64,000 nucleotides of DNA from Halomonas sp. SSL-5 (GCF_030708455.1 NZ_JAUYWF010000004.1:271209-335208); one strand, 5' to 3'; counted from the first letter of the stretch, positions 1 through 8,290 are shown. Notes: generated by a model not told the origin, from the letters alone. Program-made: numbers and translations.

Positions 1-280
1 TCCAACCCAACCAGGGCACGCCCACCCGCTGGCCGGGCGCGAGTCCGCTCACCCCCTCCCCCAGTGCGGTGACCTCGCCGATAATCTCGTGGCCGGGCAC
101 CAGCGGCAGGCGTGGTTTGGTCAGCTCGCCATCCACCACGTGCAGGTCGGTGCGGCAGACGCCGCAGGCCAGCACTCGCAGCTGGACCTCTCCGCCCCCC
201 GGGCGGGGCCGCGGCAGGCTTTCCAGCACCAGCGGCCGGCCGGGGGCATGCAGGCGCATGGCGTGCATGGTGTCGCTCAT
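1..280 (-). CDS. Zinc-dependent alcohol dehydrogenase, N-terminal part (runs off window edge)
   Basis: The 93 visible residues are the GroES-like N-terminal domain of a medium-chain zinc alcohol dehydrogenase. A CGVCRTDLH segment (about residues 39-47) supplies the first catalytic zinc cysteine, and GHEIIGEV (about 63-70) carries the next His/Glu ligands. The protein would oxidise an alcohol or reduce an aldehyde with NAD(P) in the cytosol, but substrate specificity cannot be read from this fragment. The start is the ATG whose complement is at 278-280; a second ATG four codons later is possible. The Rossmann domain and the C-terminus lie outside the window to the left. Confidence 0.85.
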   Translation of the reverse strand, partial: MSDTMHAMRLHAPGRPLVLESLPRPRPGGGEVQLRVLACGVCRTDLHVVDGELTKPRLPLVPGHEIIGEVTALGEGVSGLAPGQRVGVPWLGW

Positions 281-335
281 GGGGCGTCTCCTGTCGGCTG
301 ACATGTCGGGCTCAGCCGTCAGGATAGTCGAGGTG

Positions 336-1187
336 TCAGGCGACGACCTTGACCTCGTACCCGGTGTACTTGCGCAGGTTGATCACGCCGCTGTCCAGTA
401 TCAGGTACTGGCCCTTGAGGCCCAGCAGGGTGCCGGATACCTCGGGGGTCTTGTCGAGGTTATGGGAGACCACCTTGGTGGGATACTCGAGCACCGGATA
501 ATCGAGGGCCACCGGTGCCTCGTCCAGCACGCGGATGGCATCCGCACCGAAGCGTTCACGCAGGTTGGCGAGCCCGCCCTCGAGGCGCGCCAGCAGGCGG
601 TCGCGCTCGGCGGGCAGGTCGAGCGCCGCGGTGTCGCCCTTGAGCATGGCCCGCCAGTTGGTGCGATCGGAGACCTCCTCCTTGAACAACATCTCCACGA
701 AGCCGGACTGCTGGCGGGTCTCCACCGCCAGCACCGGCAGCGCCTGGACGGCGCCCTGGTCGAGCCAGCGGGTCGGCACCTGGGTGCCGCGGGTGATGCC
801 CACCTTGAGGCCCGAGGCGTTGGCCAGGTAGACGACATGTGGCTGGAAACAGTGCCGCTCGGCCCACTCGGGCTCCCGGCAGGTGCCCGCGAAGAAGTGG
901 CAGGTCTCCGGCTTGACGATGCAGGTATCGCACTGGGCGAGGCGCTTGAAGCAGGGGTAGCAGTAGCCTTGGGCGAAGCTCTTCTTGGTCGCCCGGCCGC
1001 AGTGGGTGCAGGCGATGGCACCGCTCCAGACGAGCGACAACGGCCTCCCCAGACGCGCATTGAGCTCGAGGCGCTGCTCCCCGGCCCGCAGGGTATAGCG
1101 AGCCGGCCCGCCGCCCTGCCCCGGGGCGATCGCCATCTTGGTCAGGTGGCCCGTCACCTCGACGGCCGCGGCGATGGTCTCAGTCAC
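336..1187 (-). CDS. DUF2797 family protein
   Basis: A 283-aa protein of the DUF2797 family, whose function is unknown. The N-terminal third holds a cysteine cluster (CTHC, then CYPC, then CDTC and further Cys/His) that should bind zinc. It is followed by a region with LANASGLKVGITRG, which resembles the start of a GIY-YIG-like fold. The likely start is the GTG at 1185-1187, which overlaps the stop of the upstream yeaC-like gene (GTGACTGA), indicating translational coupling. An upstream ATG extends the frame by 21 residues but runs inside yeaC and looks unlikely. Cytosolic, with no membrane segment. Confidence 0.8.
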   Translation of the reverse strand: MTETIAAAVEVTGHLTKMAIAPGQGGGPARYTLRAGEQRLELNARLGRPLSLVWSGAIACTHCGRATKKSFAQGYCYPCFKRLAQCDTCIVKPETCHFFAGTCREPEWAERHCFQPHVVYLANASGLKVGITRGTQVPTRWLDQGAVQALPVLAVETRQQSGFVEMLFKEEVSDRTNWRAMLKGDTAALDLPAERDRLLARLEGGLANLRERFGADAIRVLDEAPVALDYPVLEYPTKVVSHNLDKTPEVSGTLLGLKGQYLILDSGVINLRKYTGYEVKVVA

Positions 1188-1464
1188 GGCCGGCGTCCTT
1201 GGCCAGGCCGGCAAGCGCAGGGTCGACATTCGCCCCGCTGCTGGCGCCACCGCAGGTGCGCCGCTCGAGGTAGCCTACTCGCTCGCTCTCGGGAACGTTG
1301 TTCTCCACCTCGAAGCGCATCACTGCCTCGAGGCACAATTCGGTCTGCTCGCGAGTCAGCATCCGGCCGTCGGGCCACTTGCGCAGGGACACCGCCTGCT
1401 TGAGGCTCGCGTAGATGGCCGGGGTCATCTGCTGGATCATGCGCTCGAAGGTCATATCGCTCAT
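1180..1464 (-). CDS. yeaC: DUF1315 (YeaC-like) protein
   Basis: A 94-aa protein matching the YeaC/DUF1315 family: a helical start (MTFERMIQQMTPAIYASLK), then WPDGR and LTREQTELCLEAV. The family is widespread in gammaproteobacteria and has no assigned function. It is the first gene of a two-gene leftward unit and its stop overlaps the GTG start of the DUF2797 gene. The C-terminal tail after CGG is alanine/glycine rich and looks disordered. The ATG at 1462-1464 is preceded by an AGAGATGA stretch that could act as a ribosome binding site. Confidence 0.75.
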   Translation of the reverse strand: MSDMTFERMIQQMTPAIYASLKQAVSLRKWPDGRMLTREQTELCLEAVMRFEVENNVPESERVGYLERRTCGGASSGANVDPALAGLAKDAGRD

Positions 1465-1507
1465 GGTTCATCTCTCTGTGTACATACGCAATGCGGTGAC
1501 GGCGAGA

Positions 1508-2362
1508 TCAGCGCTGTCGGCGCGCCCGCCCGGAATAATACCAGCCCAGCACCAGGCCCACGACCAGGCCGCCCAGGTGCGCCTCGTTGGCCACGTTGCC
1601 GAAGCCCACCGCGCCGGCCATCTCGGTCATGGTGAAGAGCATCCAGCCGAGCATGAACACCACCAGCATCTGGGGCACGAAGAAGCCGCTGCCCGGGGCA
1701 CGCCGCGACATCAGCCAGACATAGCCGAGCAGCGCGAAGTCGACGCCGGACATGCCACCGAACAACGCCGTACCGGCGGCGTACTGGGCCAGGTTGGCAC
1801 CGATGCCGGCGGCGAGCAGGATCGTCAGCATGCGCCGGCTGCCCTGCAGCGCCTCGACCTGGCGACCGAAGTACCACAGCCAGAGCATGTTGAAGATCAG
1901 GTGCATCCAGCCGAAATGCAGGAAGGCCGGCGACAGCAGCCGCCACACCTGACCCGACGCCAGTGCCTCCGTCAGGCTACCCACCGACAGGGTGCCGGCC
2001 GGGCTGATCCCCAGGGGCACGATGGCCAGCCCCGCGATCACCAGGTCGCCGAACACCGCCATGGCGGCAAACACCAGCAGACACAGGCCCAGCGTCGCCG
2101 CGGTGAGCGGCACCTGGCGCAGCACCGACGGCAGCGTGTCGGCATTGCCGGGACGCAACGGCGGCGTCTCGACCGGCAGCGGCTCGCCGCGCTGCCAGCG
2201 TCCCACCACCTCCAGCAGCGCCTCGTGCTGGGCCGGATCGGCCAGCCATAGCAGCTGGCCCTCTACCTCCTCGGTGATGCGATGGCCGATACGCGCCGCC
2301 CACAGGGCGCGGCGCAGTTCACGGGTATCGGCATCGGCGGGCAGCAGCATCACGCGATACAT
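1508..2362 (-). CDS. glpG: Rhomboid family intramembrane serine protease GlpG
   Basis: A 284-aa GlpG-type rhomboid that cleaves membrane proteins within the lipid bilayer. Residues 1-70 form the cytoplasmic GlpG N-terminal domain; six transmembrane helices follow. The catalytic serine is Ser205 in GGMSGVDFALLGY (GxSG motif), the base is His262 in NEAHLGG, and the oxyanion residues are His154 and Asn158 in HLIFNML. All expected catalytic residues are present and the length is normal for the family. It stands alone: a strong leftward terminator for the next genes lies at 2417-2445, just upstream of its start. Confidence 0.93.
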   Translation of the reverse strand: MYRVMLLPADADTRELRRALWAARIGHRITEEVEGQLLWLADPAQHEALLEVVGRWQRGEPLPVETPPLRPGNADTLPSVLRQVPLTAATLGLCLLVFAAMAVFGDLVIAGLAIVPLGISPAGTLSVGSLTEALASGQVWRLLSPAFLHFGWMHLIFNMLWLWYFGRQVEALQGSRRMLTILLAAGIGANLAQYAAGTALFGGMSGVDFALLGYVWLMSRRAPGSGFFVPQMLVVFMLGWMLFTMTEMAGAVGFGNVANEAHLGGLVVGLVLGWYYSGRARRQR

Positions 2363-2416
2363 GACATCACCTCGAACGGCGAGCGGCGTCGGCCGAGGGC
2401 GACAGACGGACGCGCA

Positions 2417-2445
2417 TAAAAAATCCGGCGGAGGGGGCCGCCGGA
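2417..2445 (-). terminator. Rho-independent terminator of the nadK/phosphatase unit
   Basis: On the minus strand an 8-bp perfect stem (TCCGGCGG / CCGCCGGA, 6-nt loop) is followed at once by a run of six T. It sits about 95 bases beyond the stop of the phosphatase gene and should end leftward transcription before glpG. Confidence 0.85.
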
Positions 2446-2539
2446 CAAGAGCAAGGGATCATTCAAGGGAACACCTACTCAGATGGCGGATGGGGTCGGG
2501 AGTTCAGCGCCCGGCCCCGGAATTTTGTAACGGTTTGTA

Positions 2540-3544
2540 TCAATCGAGATCGATCTCCCACGGCTGGGGACGCACCCGCTCTTCCCGGGGCACTCCCAGC
2601 CACACGAAGTGGTCGGCATCCAGGCGCGACTCGCCGCTCCAGCGATAGGCCACCAGACGCCCGAATTTCACCGCGCTGTAATCCAGGCAGGCGATGTTGG
2701 GGGCCGGCAGCGCCGGGACGCCCTCGCACCAGTAGTGGCCGATGAACAGCGGCGGCTCGTCGAGGGCGTAGTGGCTGAGGCGGGCGCGCTCCTCTGCCGT
2801 CAGGGGCCGCTGCTCGAGATCCCCCGGCAGGTTGTCGGGCTGGAACACCACATCGCCCCAGGTCTCGGGCGCCCGAGCCCAGAAGTGGGCGCGGAAGCTG
2901 CGCCGGGTGAAGCCGTCCCCGGAATGGATATCCACCCCCAACGGCAGGGGAATCTGGATACCCCGCGTGAGGCGATCGAGGATATGGAAGGCCCGGGTGC
3001 CGGGTGCCGTGGACTCGATCAGGAAGGCCTCGTCCATGCGGCCATCGGGCCGGCGCCGGTGGAGTTCGTCGACCAGCGCCTGGTCCCAGCAGGCATGCAC
3101 CACGCGCAGGCCGTCGAGTTCCAGGCACAGCGGGATCTCCAGGAACCAGGCCAGGGCATCCTCCCACTCCTGGGGATGATCGCGATACTGCTCGAGGGTC
3201 TCGCGAATGATGCGGTTGTTGCGCGGGGTATGCTCGCGCAGCCAGCCCCGCCCCAGGCCGGCGGGGGCACGCTGGCAGTAGGTCAGGGCGTTGTACTCGT
3301 GATTGCCCATCACGATATGCGCCTCGCCCTCCTCCACCATGCGGCGGGCGATCTGCACCGCCAGCCGGATGCGCGGCCCCCTGTCGACCAGGTCGCCGAG
3401 GAAGATCACCCGGCGCCGCGGGTGGCGGTAGACACCGCCGCGCTGGTGGTAGCCCAGCTTCTCCAGCAGCGCGGCCAGGGTGGCGCCGCAGCCGTGTACG
3501 TCGCCGATCAGGTCATAGCCTTCGAGCCTCGCCCGCTTGTCCAC
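2540..3544 (-). CDS. Metallophosphoesterase (PPP-like phosphatase)
   Basis: A 334-aa calcineurin-like phosphoesterase. The metal-binding signatures are in the usual order: GDVHG (14-18), GDLVDRG (50-56) and GNHE (80-83), with later His residues (VVHACWD, GHYWCEG) completing the di-metal centre. The layout resembles bacterial PPP-type protein phosphatases and ApaH/PrpE-like enzymes, but the substrate is not evident. The C-terminal half is longer than in ApaH. It follows nadK by a single base, so the two are probably co-transcribed and end at the terminator at 2417-2445. Cytosolic. Confidence 0.85.
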   Translation of the reverse strand: MDKRARLEGYDLIGDVHGCGATLAALLEKLGYHQRGGVYRHPRRRVIFLGDLVDRGPRIRLAVQIARRMVEEGEAHIVMGNHEYNALTYCQRAPAGLGRGWLREHTPRNNRIIRETLEQYRDHPQEWEDALAWFLEIPLCLELDGLRVVHACWDQALVDELHRRRPDGRMDEAFLIESTAPGTRAFHILDRLTRGIQIPLPLGVDIHSGDGFTRRSFRAHFWARAPETWGDVVFQPDNLPGDLEQRPLTAEERARLSHYALDEPPLFIGHYWCEGVPALPAPNIACLDYSAVKFGRLVAYRWSGESRLDADHFVWLGVPREERVRPQPWEIDLD

Positions 3545-3545
3545 G

Positions 3546-4463
3546 TCAGTCTCCCAGGCGGTGGCTCCAGCCCAGCTTGCTGCGCAGGACCTCGTAGAAG
3601 TTGTGCCCCACCGGATGCACCAGGTGCACCGTCTGGGGCTTGCGGCGAATCACCAGGACGTCATCGGGCTTGGCCACCGCCCGAGTCTGGCCGTCGCAGC
3701 TGATATGCGGGTAGGTCTGGTTGGTCTCGCCGATATGGATGCGGATCTCGCTTCCGGCATCCACCACGATGGGGCGGCTCGACAGGGTATGCGGAAACAT
3801 CGGCACCAGGGTCAGCACGTCCAGCCGCGGGTGCATGATCGGGCCGCCGCCGGAGAGCGAGTAGGCCGTGGAGCCGGTGGGGGTGGCGATGATCAGGCCG
3901 TCGCTGCGCTGGCTGTAGACGAACTGGCCGTCCAGGAACAGCTCGAACTCGATCATGCGCACCGCCTTGCCGGGATGCAGCACCACCTCGTTGAGGGCAT
4001 CGCCGCTGCCCATCAGGGTATCGCCGCGGTAGAGCTCGGCATCGATCAGGAAGCGCTCCTCCACCTCGTAGTGCCCCTCGAGCACCTCACCGACCCGCGC
4101 CTCCAGTTCGTCGGGGGAGATATCGGTCAAGAAACCCAGCCGGCCACGGTTGACCCCCAGCACCAGGGTGCCGCTGTGACAGAGGGTGCGCGCCGCGCCC
4201 AGCAGGCTGCCGTCGCCACCGACCACGATCACCAGGTCACACAGCTCGCCGAGCATGCGTCGACTGGCCTCGGGATGGCCGTGGTCGAGCAGCACCGTGG
4301 CGGTGCGATCCTCGACGATCACATGCAGCCCGCGCTCGTCGAGGAAGCGCATCAGCCGCTTGAGGGTCTCGACGACCTTGGCGCTGCCCAGGCGGCCGAT
4401 CAGGCCGATGTTGCGGAAGGGTGGCGTCTCGCGCCCCACCGGGGTTCTCTGTTGGGATGGCAT
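3546..4463 (-). CDS. nadK: NAD kinase
   Basis: Phosphorylates NAD+ to NADP+, the only known route to NADP in bacteria. The diagnostic GGDG motif is at 82-85 of the chosen frame, followed by GRLGFLTD, a conserved NE in DALNEVVLH, and the glycine-rich DGLIIATPTGSTAYSLSGGGP block that binds NAD. I start at the ATG at 4461-4463 (305 aa, close to the family length); the open frame runs 19 codons further upstream with no family similarity. The gene is followed by the phosphatase at 1-bp spacing. Confidence 0.93.
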   Translation of the reverse strand: MPSQQRTPVGRETPPFRNIGLIGRLGSAKVVETLKRLMRFLDERGLHVIVEDRTATVLLDHGHPEASRRMLGELCDLVIVVGGDGSLLGAARTLCHSGTLVLGVNRGRLGFLTDISPDELEARVGEVLEGHYEVEERFLIDAELYRGDTLMGSGDALNEVVLHPGKAVRMIEFELFLDGQFVYSQRSDGLIIATPTGSTAYSLSGGGPIMHPRLDVLTLVPMFPHTLSSRPIVVDAGSEIRIHIGETNQTYPHISCDGQTRAVAKPDDVLVIRRKPQTVHLVHPVGHNFYEVLRSKLGWSHRLGD

Positions 4464-4528
4464 TCGGGAGCCTCTCGCATCGCAGCGGCTCATTATGGCG
4501 AGCGACCCGGCCCCGGGCAAACCCGACC

Positions 4529-5398
4529 TCAGGCCGCTTCAGCCGAGCGCCGGCGCACCCACCACTCGTTGAGCAGCAGGGCCGCCAGGATGATGGCCCC
4601 GCCCAGCCCCAGGCGGGCGAGGTCGGCATCGCGGTTCCAGATCACCAGGTTGACCACCAGCCCAGCCGGGATCAGCGCATTGTTCATGATCGCCAGTGCC
4701 CCGGCATCCACTCGGACGGCGCCGAGGTTCCACAGGAAATAGCCCAGGCCGGAGGCCATCAGGCCCAGCCACAGCAATACCCCCCACTGCACGCCGGTGG
4801 TGGGAAGCGCGGCGGCGTTGCCCAGCAGCGCGAAGGCAGGCACCGCCACCGCCAGGGCCCCGAGATAGAACCAGGCGAACACACTGTGACGCGGCAGCGA
4901 ATCGGGGAGCTCGGCCGACAGCCGTCGATAGCCCACCTGGCCGGTGGCGAAGCAGAGGTTGGCGCCCTGCACCACCAGGAAGCCCAGCCAGAAGCCGCTG
5001 CCCACCTCGGCGTAGCGGATCACCGCGGCACCCAGCACCGCCAGCGCCGCCGTGACCAGGTAGAAGGGCGTGAAGCGCCCGAACAGCGCATCGTCGAGCA
5101 GGGTGATATAGAGCGGCGTGAAGATGGTGAACAGCAGTACCTCCGGCACCGACAGCAGCAGGAAGGACTGGTAGAAGAACAGGTACATTACCCCCAACTG
5201 CACCGCGCCCAGCCCCATCAACAGCCAGCGCTGCCGCCCCTTCAGCAGCCGCGGACGCAGGAAGGGCAGGAACACCAGCGCCGCCAGCCCGACCCGCATC
5301 AGCACCGCAAAGTAGCTGTCCACCTGGCCGGCCAGATAGACGCCGATCAGCGAGAAGGAGAACGCCCAGAGGACGGTGACGCCAACCAGCAAGCCCAT
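4529..5398 (-). CDS. EamA/DMT-superfamily transporter
   Basis: A 289-aa integral membrane protein with about ten hydrophobic helices arranged as two EamA repeats, typical of drug/metabolite transporters that export amino acids or related small molecules. The substrate is unknown. The start at 5396-5398 lies inside a 9-bp perfect inverted repeat (5398-5431), and a GAGG ribosome binding site sits eight bases upstream of the ATG within the same element. Expression is therefore probably controlled by a DNA-binding protein at the start site. It is the only gene of its leftward unit before nadK, 65 bp away. Confidence 0.85.
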   Translation of the reverse strand: MGLLVGVTVLWAFSFSLIGVYLAGQVDSYFAVLMRVGLAALVFLPFLRPRLLKGRQRWLLMGLGAVQLGVMYLFFYQSFLLLSVPEVLLFTIFTPLYITLLDDALFGRFTPFYLVTAALAVLGAAVIRYAEVGSGFWLGFLVVQGANLCFATGQVGYRRLSAELPDSLPRHSVFAWFYLGALAVAVPAFALLGNAAALPTTGVQWGVLLWLGLMASGLGYFLWNLGAVRVDAGALAIMNNALIPAGLVVNLVIWNRDADLARLGLGGAIILAALLLNEWWVRRRSAEAA

Positions 5399-5431
5399 TG
5401 GTAAACCTCAATATATAAACAAGTTTACCAA
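5398..5431 (-). promoter_or_regulatory. Inverted repeat overlapping EamA promoter and start codon
   Basis: TTGGTAAAC and GTTTACCAA form a perfect 9-bp inverted repeat with a 16-nt AT-rich spacer holding TATATA. On the minus strand this places a -10-like sequence, the GAGG Shine-Dalgarno and the ATG of the transporter inside the element. It looks like an operator for a dimeric repressor. No regulator gene is adjacent, and the -35 element is not clear. Confidence 0.55.
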
Positions 5432-5472
5432 GCTTACAGGGGGCGCCGCCCCGCTGCCAAGAGGCTCGCGCC

Positions 5473-5988
5473 TCAGGGGCGCGAGAGGCGTCGCCAGGCG
5501 TATACCACCCCGGGTATCCAGCCCAGCAGGGTCAACGCCACGGCGATCAGCACCCGACGTGCCGACTGCCCGGCCAGGCCCAGGGCCAAGGGGGGCAGCA
5601 GAATGGCCAGCATCCGGAACGCCAGTCGCACCCGGGGCGGCTCCCCGGAAGCCTCCCCGGGCAACGCCGGGGAGCCGCCCGTGTCACCCACCATACTGTC
5701 CGAGGGCGGCGCATAGGTGCCGACCGCTTCGTCGCGGGCGGCCTCGTCATGCGCCAGGGCGCGGCGATGGGCCTCACGGTCGATCTTCTGGGCGATCGAT
5801 TCGGCGCCCTCGGCCAGGTCGTCATGGTAGCGCTCCCACTCCTCCCAGTCGTGGGGCGTACCGGCCCGGGGTCGATGATCGCCGGCCTCCCGGGCACGCG
5901 CCCAGGCCTTCTCTTCCAGGGTGTTGGGGCGTTCACGATCGCGTTCGCCGTCGATCCCCTGCCTGGCGAGGTATTCGCGTGCATCCAT
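5473..5988 (-). CDS. YqaE/Pmp3-like membrane protein with long charged N-terminal domain
   Basis: A 171-aa protein. The C-terminal 50 residues have two hydrophobic helices (LAILLPPLALGLAG and a second ending in LLGWIPGVVYAW) that match the YqaE/Pmp3 small membrane protein family, linked to salt and stress responses. The first 110 residues are highly charged and hydrophilic, rich in Glu/Arg/Asp, with a weak resemblance to DUF2934. Pmp3 proteins are normally only about 50-60 residues, so this is an N-terminally extended form. I start at the ATG at 5986-5988 (MDAREYLARQ); an open extension of 40 residues upstream looks non-coding. Confidence 0.75.
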   Translation of the reverse strand: MDAREYLARQGIDGERDRERPNTLEEKAWARAREAGDHRPRAGTPHDWEEWERYHDDLAEGAESIAQKIDREAHRRALAHDEAARDEAVGTYAPPSDSMVGDTGGSPALPGEASGEPPRVRLAFRMLAILLPPLALGLAGQSARRVLIAVALTLLGWIPGVVYAWRRLSRP

Positions 5989-6150
5989 GGGCGGACTCCG
6001 GTGGATAAAGGAATGGTGAGAACTTTGAGGGGGTGACGGCGCGCCGGGTTCCACAGACGCCGCCAAGCGTTGAAGCCGCCCGCCGGGGCGAGGCGGACAA
6101 GCCGCCATGGTCGGCTATGCTAAGGGCAAACCGGCATCAGGAGACCCGCC

Positions 6151-6558
6151 ATGCCCAACAAGGCCCCCACCATCGTGCGTGAGATCATGTCCCGCGACTG
6201 CTATCGGGTCACCGCCAGGACCTCGGTCTCGACGCTGGCCGAAGGCCTCTCGCTGCACCGGCTGCCCGGCGTGCCGGTGGTCGACGATCGCGACCACCTC
6301 ATCGGCTTCATCTCCGAGCAGGACGTGATGGGCAAGGTGCTGGAGAGCGCCTATCTCAACGACGAACCCCCGCTGGTCAGCGACCTGATGCGCCACGAGG
6401 TGCTCTCGGTGTCGCCCACCAAGAGCATCACCGACCTGGCCCAGGAGATGCTCGGCAACAAGCCCAAGGTCTACCCGGTCGTGGAGCAGAGCCGCCTGGT
6501 GGGCATCGTGACCCGCCGCGATGTCCTCAACGCCATCCTGCGCATGCGCCATCGTTGA
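6151..6558 (+). CDS. Tandem CBS-domain protein
   Basis: A 135-aa protein made almost wholly of two CBS domains (about residues 6-60 and 73-133), the adenosyl-nucleotide-sensing module. Typical CBS signatures are seen in VPVVDDRDHLIGFISEQDV and YPVVEQSRLVGIVTRRDVL. Stand-alone pairs like this usually act as energy-state sensors for partner proteins, but no partner is adjacent. The ATG at 6151 is preceded by CAGGAG. A TATGCT hexamer at 6116-6121 could be the -10 of its promoter. Confidence 0.88.
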   Translation: MPNKAPTIVREIMSRDCYRVTARTSVSTLAEGLSLHRLPGVPVVDDRDHLIGFISEQDVMGKVLESAYLNDEPPLVSDLMRHEVLSVSPTKSITDLAQEMLGNKPKVYPVVEQSRLVGIVTRRDVLNAILRMRHR

Positions 6559-6640
6559 GCCGGCTGCCGTCCCCTCGCGACGCCCCGCCACCGCGGGGCG
6601 TCGGCGCGTCCGCCACCGCACCCTGAAGGTACAAGCGCTG

Positions 6641-6673
6641 GATAAAAAGAAGGCCGCCTCGAAGGAGGCGGCC
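6641..6673 (-). terminator. Leftward intrinsic terminator with no assigned gene
   Basis: A perfect 9-bp stem (GGCCGCCTC / GAGGCGGCC, four-base loop) is followed on the minus strand by TTCTTTTTATC. On the plus strand there is no T-run, so it does not suit the CBS gene upstream. No leftward gene is recognised to its right before 14 kb. In the roughly 240 bases between it and the tRNA gene I see no convincing coding frame, so a small minus-strand RNA is possible. Confidence 0.6.
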
Positions 6674-6870
6674 AAGATGCGATCGAAACTGCCAGCGGGG
6701 CAACAGTGTTAGCGACTGCTATCGCGACTGGCGGTACAAACTCAGACAGCGGCTGCCGAAAAAGTTCGCGACGGGACCGAATTTTTCTTGTCGCGCCGGA
6801 CAGAGACCCAAATAAAACAGCCGCTTGGCACCGCCACACCGCCGGGACGGGAAAAACCACCGGAGCGGGC

Positions 6871-6899
6871 TTGCAAGGCTAAGCAGTTGGTTTTACTAT
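6871..6899 (+). promoter_or_regulatory. Sigma-70 promoter of tRNA-Gly
   Basis: TTGCAA at 6871-6876 and TACTAT at 6894-6899 are separated by 17 bases, and the tRNA begins 12 bases after the -10. This is an arrangement expected of a strong housekeeping promoter. Confidence 0.75.
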
Positions 6900-6911
6900 C
6901 GAAACCACTTC

Positions 6912-6985
6912 GCGGGCGTAGCTCAATGGTAGAGCAGAAGCTTCCCAAGCTTAAGACGTGGGTTCGATTCCCATCGCCCGCTCCA
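6912..6985 (+). tRNA. tRNA-Gly (anticodon CCC)
   Basis: The sequence folds as a complete cloverleaf: acceptor GCGGGCG pairs with CGCCCGC; the D arm is GCTC-AATGGTA-GAGC; the anticodon loop TTCCCAA carries CCC; the T arm GTGGG-TTCGATT-CCCAT follows; and CCA is encoded. It reads glycine GGG codons. The first base pair of the anticodon stem is weak. It stands alone with its own promoter just upstream. Confidence 0.95.
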
Positions 6986-7042
6986 TCGATTCCTTCCGTG
7001 GCCCTACTCCGCCGTTCTCCTCGGGCCACCCTGGTGCGTCCC

Positions 7043-7417
7043 ATGGCCCTGTTCCTGCTGGTCTTCGCCGTCTGTCTGCTGATCTTCGGCGGCATGGTCG
7101 GCGTCCTGCTGCTCTCCGGCACGCCGCGCTTTCGCACCGACCCCGACCAACTGCTCAGGCTCTTCGACCAGGCCCTGGAGGGCCGCGTGAACGAGAGCGA
7201 ATGGAACGCCATCATGGGCTACCCGATCCGTCACGACGACTATCTGGATGGCGTGCGCCGTCGCGCCCAGCGCCTGATGGACGAGCACGGCAACCACGGC
7301 CGGGCCGCTCGCGGCAGGCCGCTACTGGACGCGACGGGACATGGCGAGCTCGAGGCGCTGCGCGCCCACCTGGCGAGTCGCCAGGCCCTCCGGGAGCGTT
7401 CACGCAGCGTGGAATGA
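7043..7417 (+). CDS. Small single-pass membrane protein, function unknown
   Basis: A 124-aa protein with one N-terminal hydrophobic helix (MALFLLVFAVCLLIFGGMVG, followed by VLLLSG) and a charged C-terminal domain containing DQLLRLFDQALEGRVNESEW and a YPIRHDDYLDGVRRRAQRLM segment. No family was recognised with confidence. It starts at the ATG at 7043, 57 bases after the tRNA; the longer open frame upstream runs through the tRNA and is not coding. It may share the tRNA transcript, since no terminator separates them. Confidence 0.6.
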   Translation: MALFLLVFAVCLLIFGGMVGVLLLSGTPRFRTDPDQLLRLFDQALEGRVNESEWNAIMGYPIRHDDYLDGVRRRAQRLMDEHGNHGRAARGRPLLDATGHGELEALRAHLASRQALRERSRSVE

Positions 7418-7474
7418 ATCACCCTGCCGCACGGGATAAGATGAGGTTTCACCCGCCTGCCGAGGGAGGCCACC

Positions 7475-8290
7475 ATGCCCAGCGTGATCCGCCAGATTCC
7501 CCTCGATACCGCCACCCGTCACCATGCCCACGACTTTCATCAGGTGGTGATCGGCCTGCGCGGCCGAGCGGAGTTCGAGATCGAAGGGCTGGGCGGCGCC
7601 ATATCGGCGCTCTCCGGCTGCATCGTGCCGGCCAACCATGTGCACTACTACGCCGGTACCGGTGACAACCGCCAGCTGATCCTCGATCTTCCGACCCGGT
7701 CCGCCGCCCTGACCGGCCCCCAGCAGCGGCTCTCCCGCCTGTTCGACGCCCCCCGCTTCTTCACCCTGGACGACCCGCTCAAGCGCTACCTGGAGTTCCT
7801 GCTGCTGGAACTCGAACACGCGGCACACGACGCCGAACAGGGCGACCGCCTCGCCGCCACCCTGCTGGGCTGCCTGCACGGCCGCCTGGCCCGCGATGAA
7901 CCGACGCCTGCCCCGCGGCTCGACCTGGAGCGGCTCGAGCGATTCATCGAGGCGCATCTTGCCCGCCGCCTGAGCGTCGCCGACCTGGCCCGGGAGGCGT
8001 GCCTGAGCGAGTCGCACTTCCGCGACTGCTTCCGTCAACAGACCGGCCTGACGCCCTGGCAGTTCGTGCGCCGACGGCGCCTGGAGGCCGCCCGGCGCCT
8101 GCTCGACGAGAGCCGACTGCCGCTGGCGGAGATCGCCGCCCTCACCGGCTTCAGCACCCAGAGTGCGCTATCCCACGCCTGCCGCGAGGCCTATGGCCAG
8201 CCGCCGAGCCGCCTGCGTCGGCGCCTGGCCGCCACGCCCCGGCCCGCCGCCGGCGCACCGCACCGAGCCGTCTCGCCGAACACAGATTAA
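7475..8290 (+). CDS. AraC-family transcriptional regulator (likely controls put genes)
   Basis: A 271-aa regulator. Residues 1-140 form a cupin-like sensing domain (HHAHDFHQVVIGLRG, VPANHVHYY) and residues about 150-255 hold the AraC/XylS double helix-turn-helix (LSVADLAREACLSESHFRDCF, then LAEIAALTGFSTQSALSHACR). The arrangement, directly upstream of putP and putA, resembles Pseudomonas PruR, an AraC-type activator of proline catabolism. The PutA in this window lacks its own DNA-binding domain, which supports the role by inference. An AGGGAGG ribosome binding site precedes the ATG. Confidence 0.85.
   Translation: MPSVIRQIPLDTATRHHAHDFHQVVIGLRGRAEFEIEGLGGAISALSGCIVPANHVHYYAGTGDNRQLILDLPTRSAALTGPQQRLSRLFDAPRFFTLDDPLKRYLEFLLLELEHAAHDAEQGDRLAATLLGCLHGRLARDEPTPAPRLDLERLERFIEAHLARRLSVADLAREACLSESHFRDCFRQQTGLTPWQFVRRRRLEAARRLLDESRLPLAEIAALTGFSTQSALSHACREAYGQPPSRLRRRLAATPRPAAGAPHRAVSPNTD

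Noticed and set aside
69..1403. Long plus-strand frame (444 aa) opposite DUF2797 and yeaC
   Set aside because: High-GC antisense shadow of real minus-strand genes; composition and repeats of Gly/Ala/His/Gln are typical of shadows and no family motif appears.
6788..7042. Upstream extension of the 7043 gene through the tRNA
   Set aside because: It would translate tRNA-Gly and its promoter; the membrane-protein start at 7043 is better supported.
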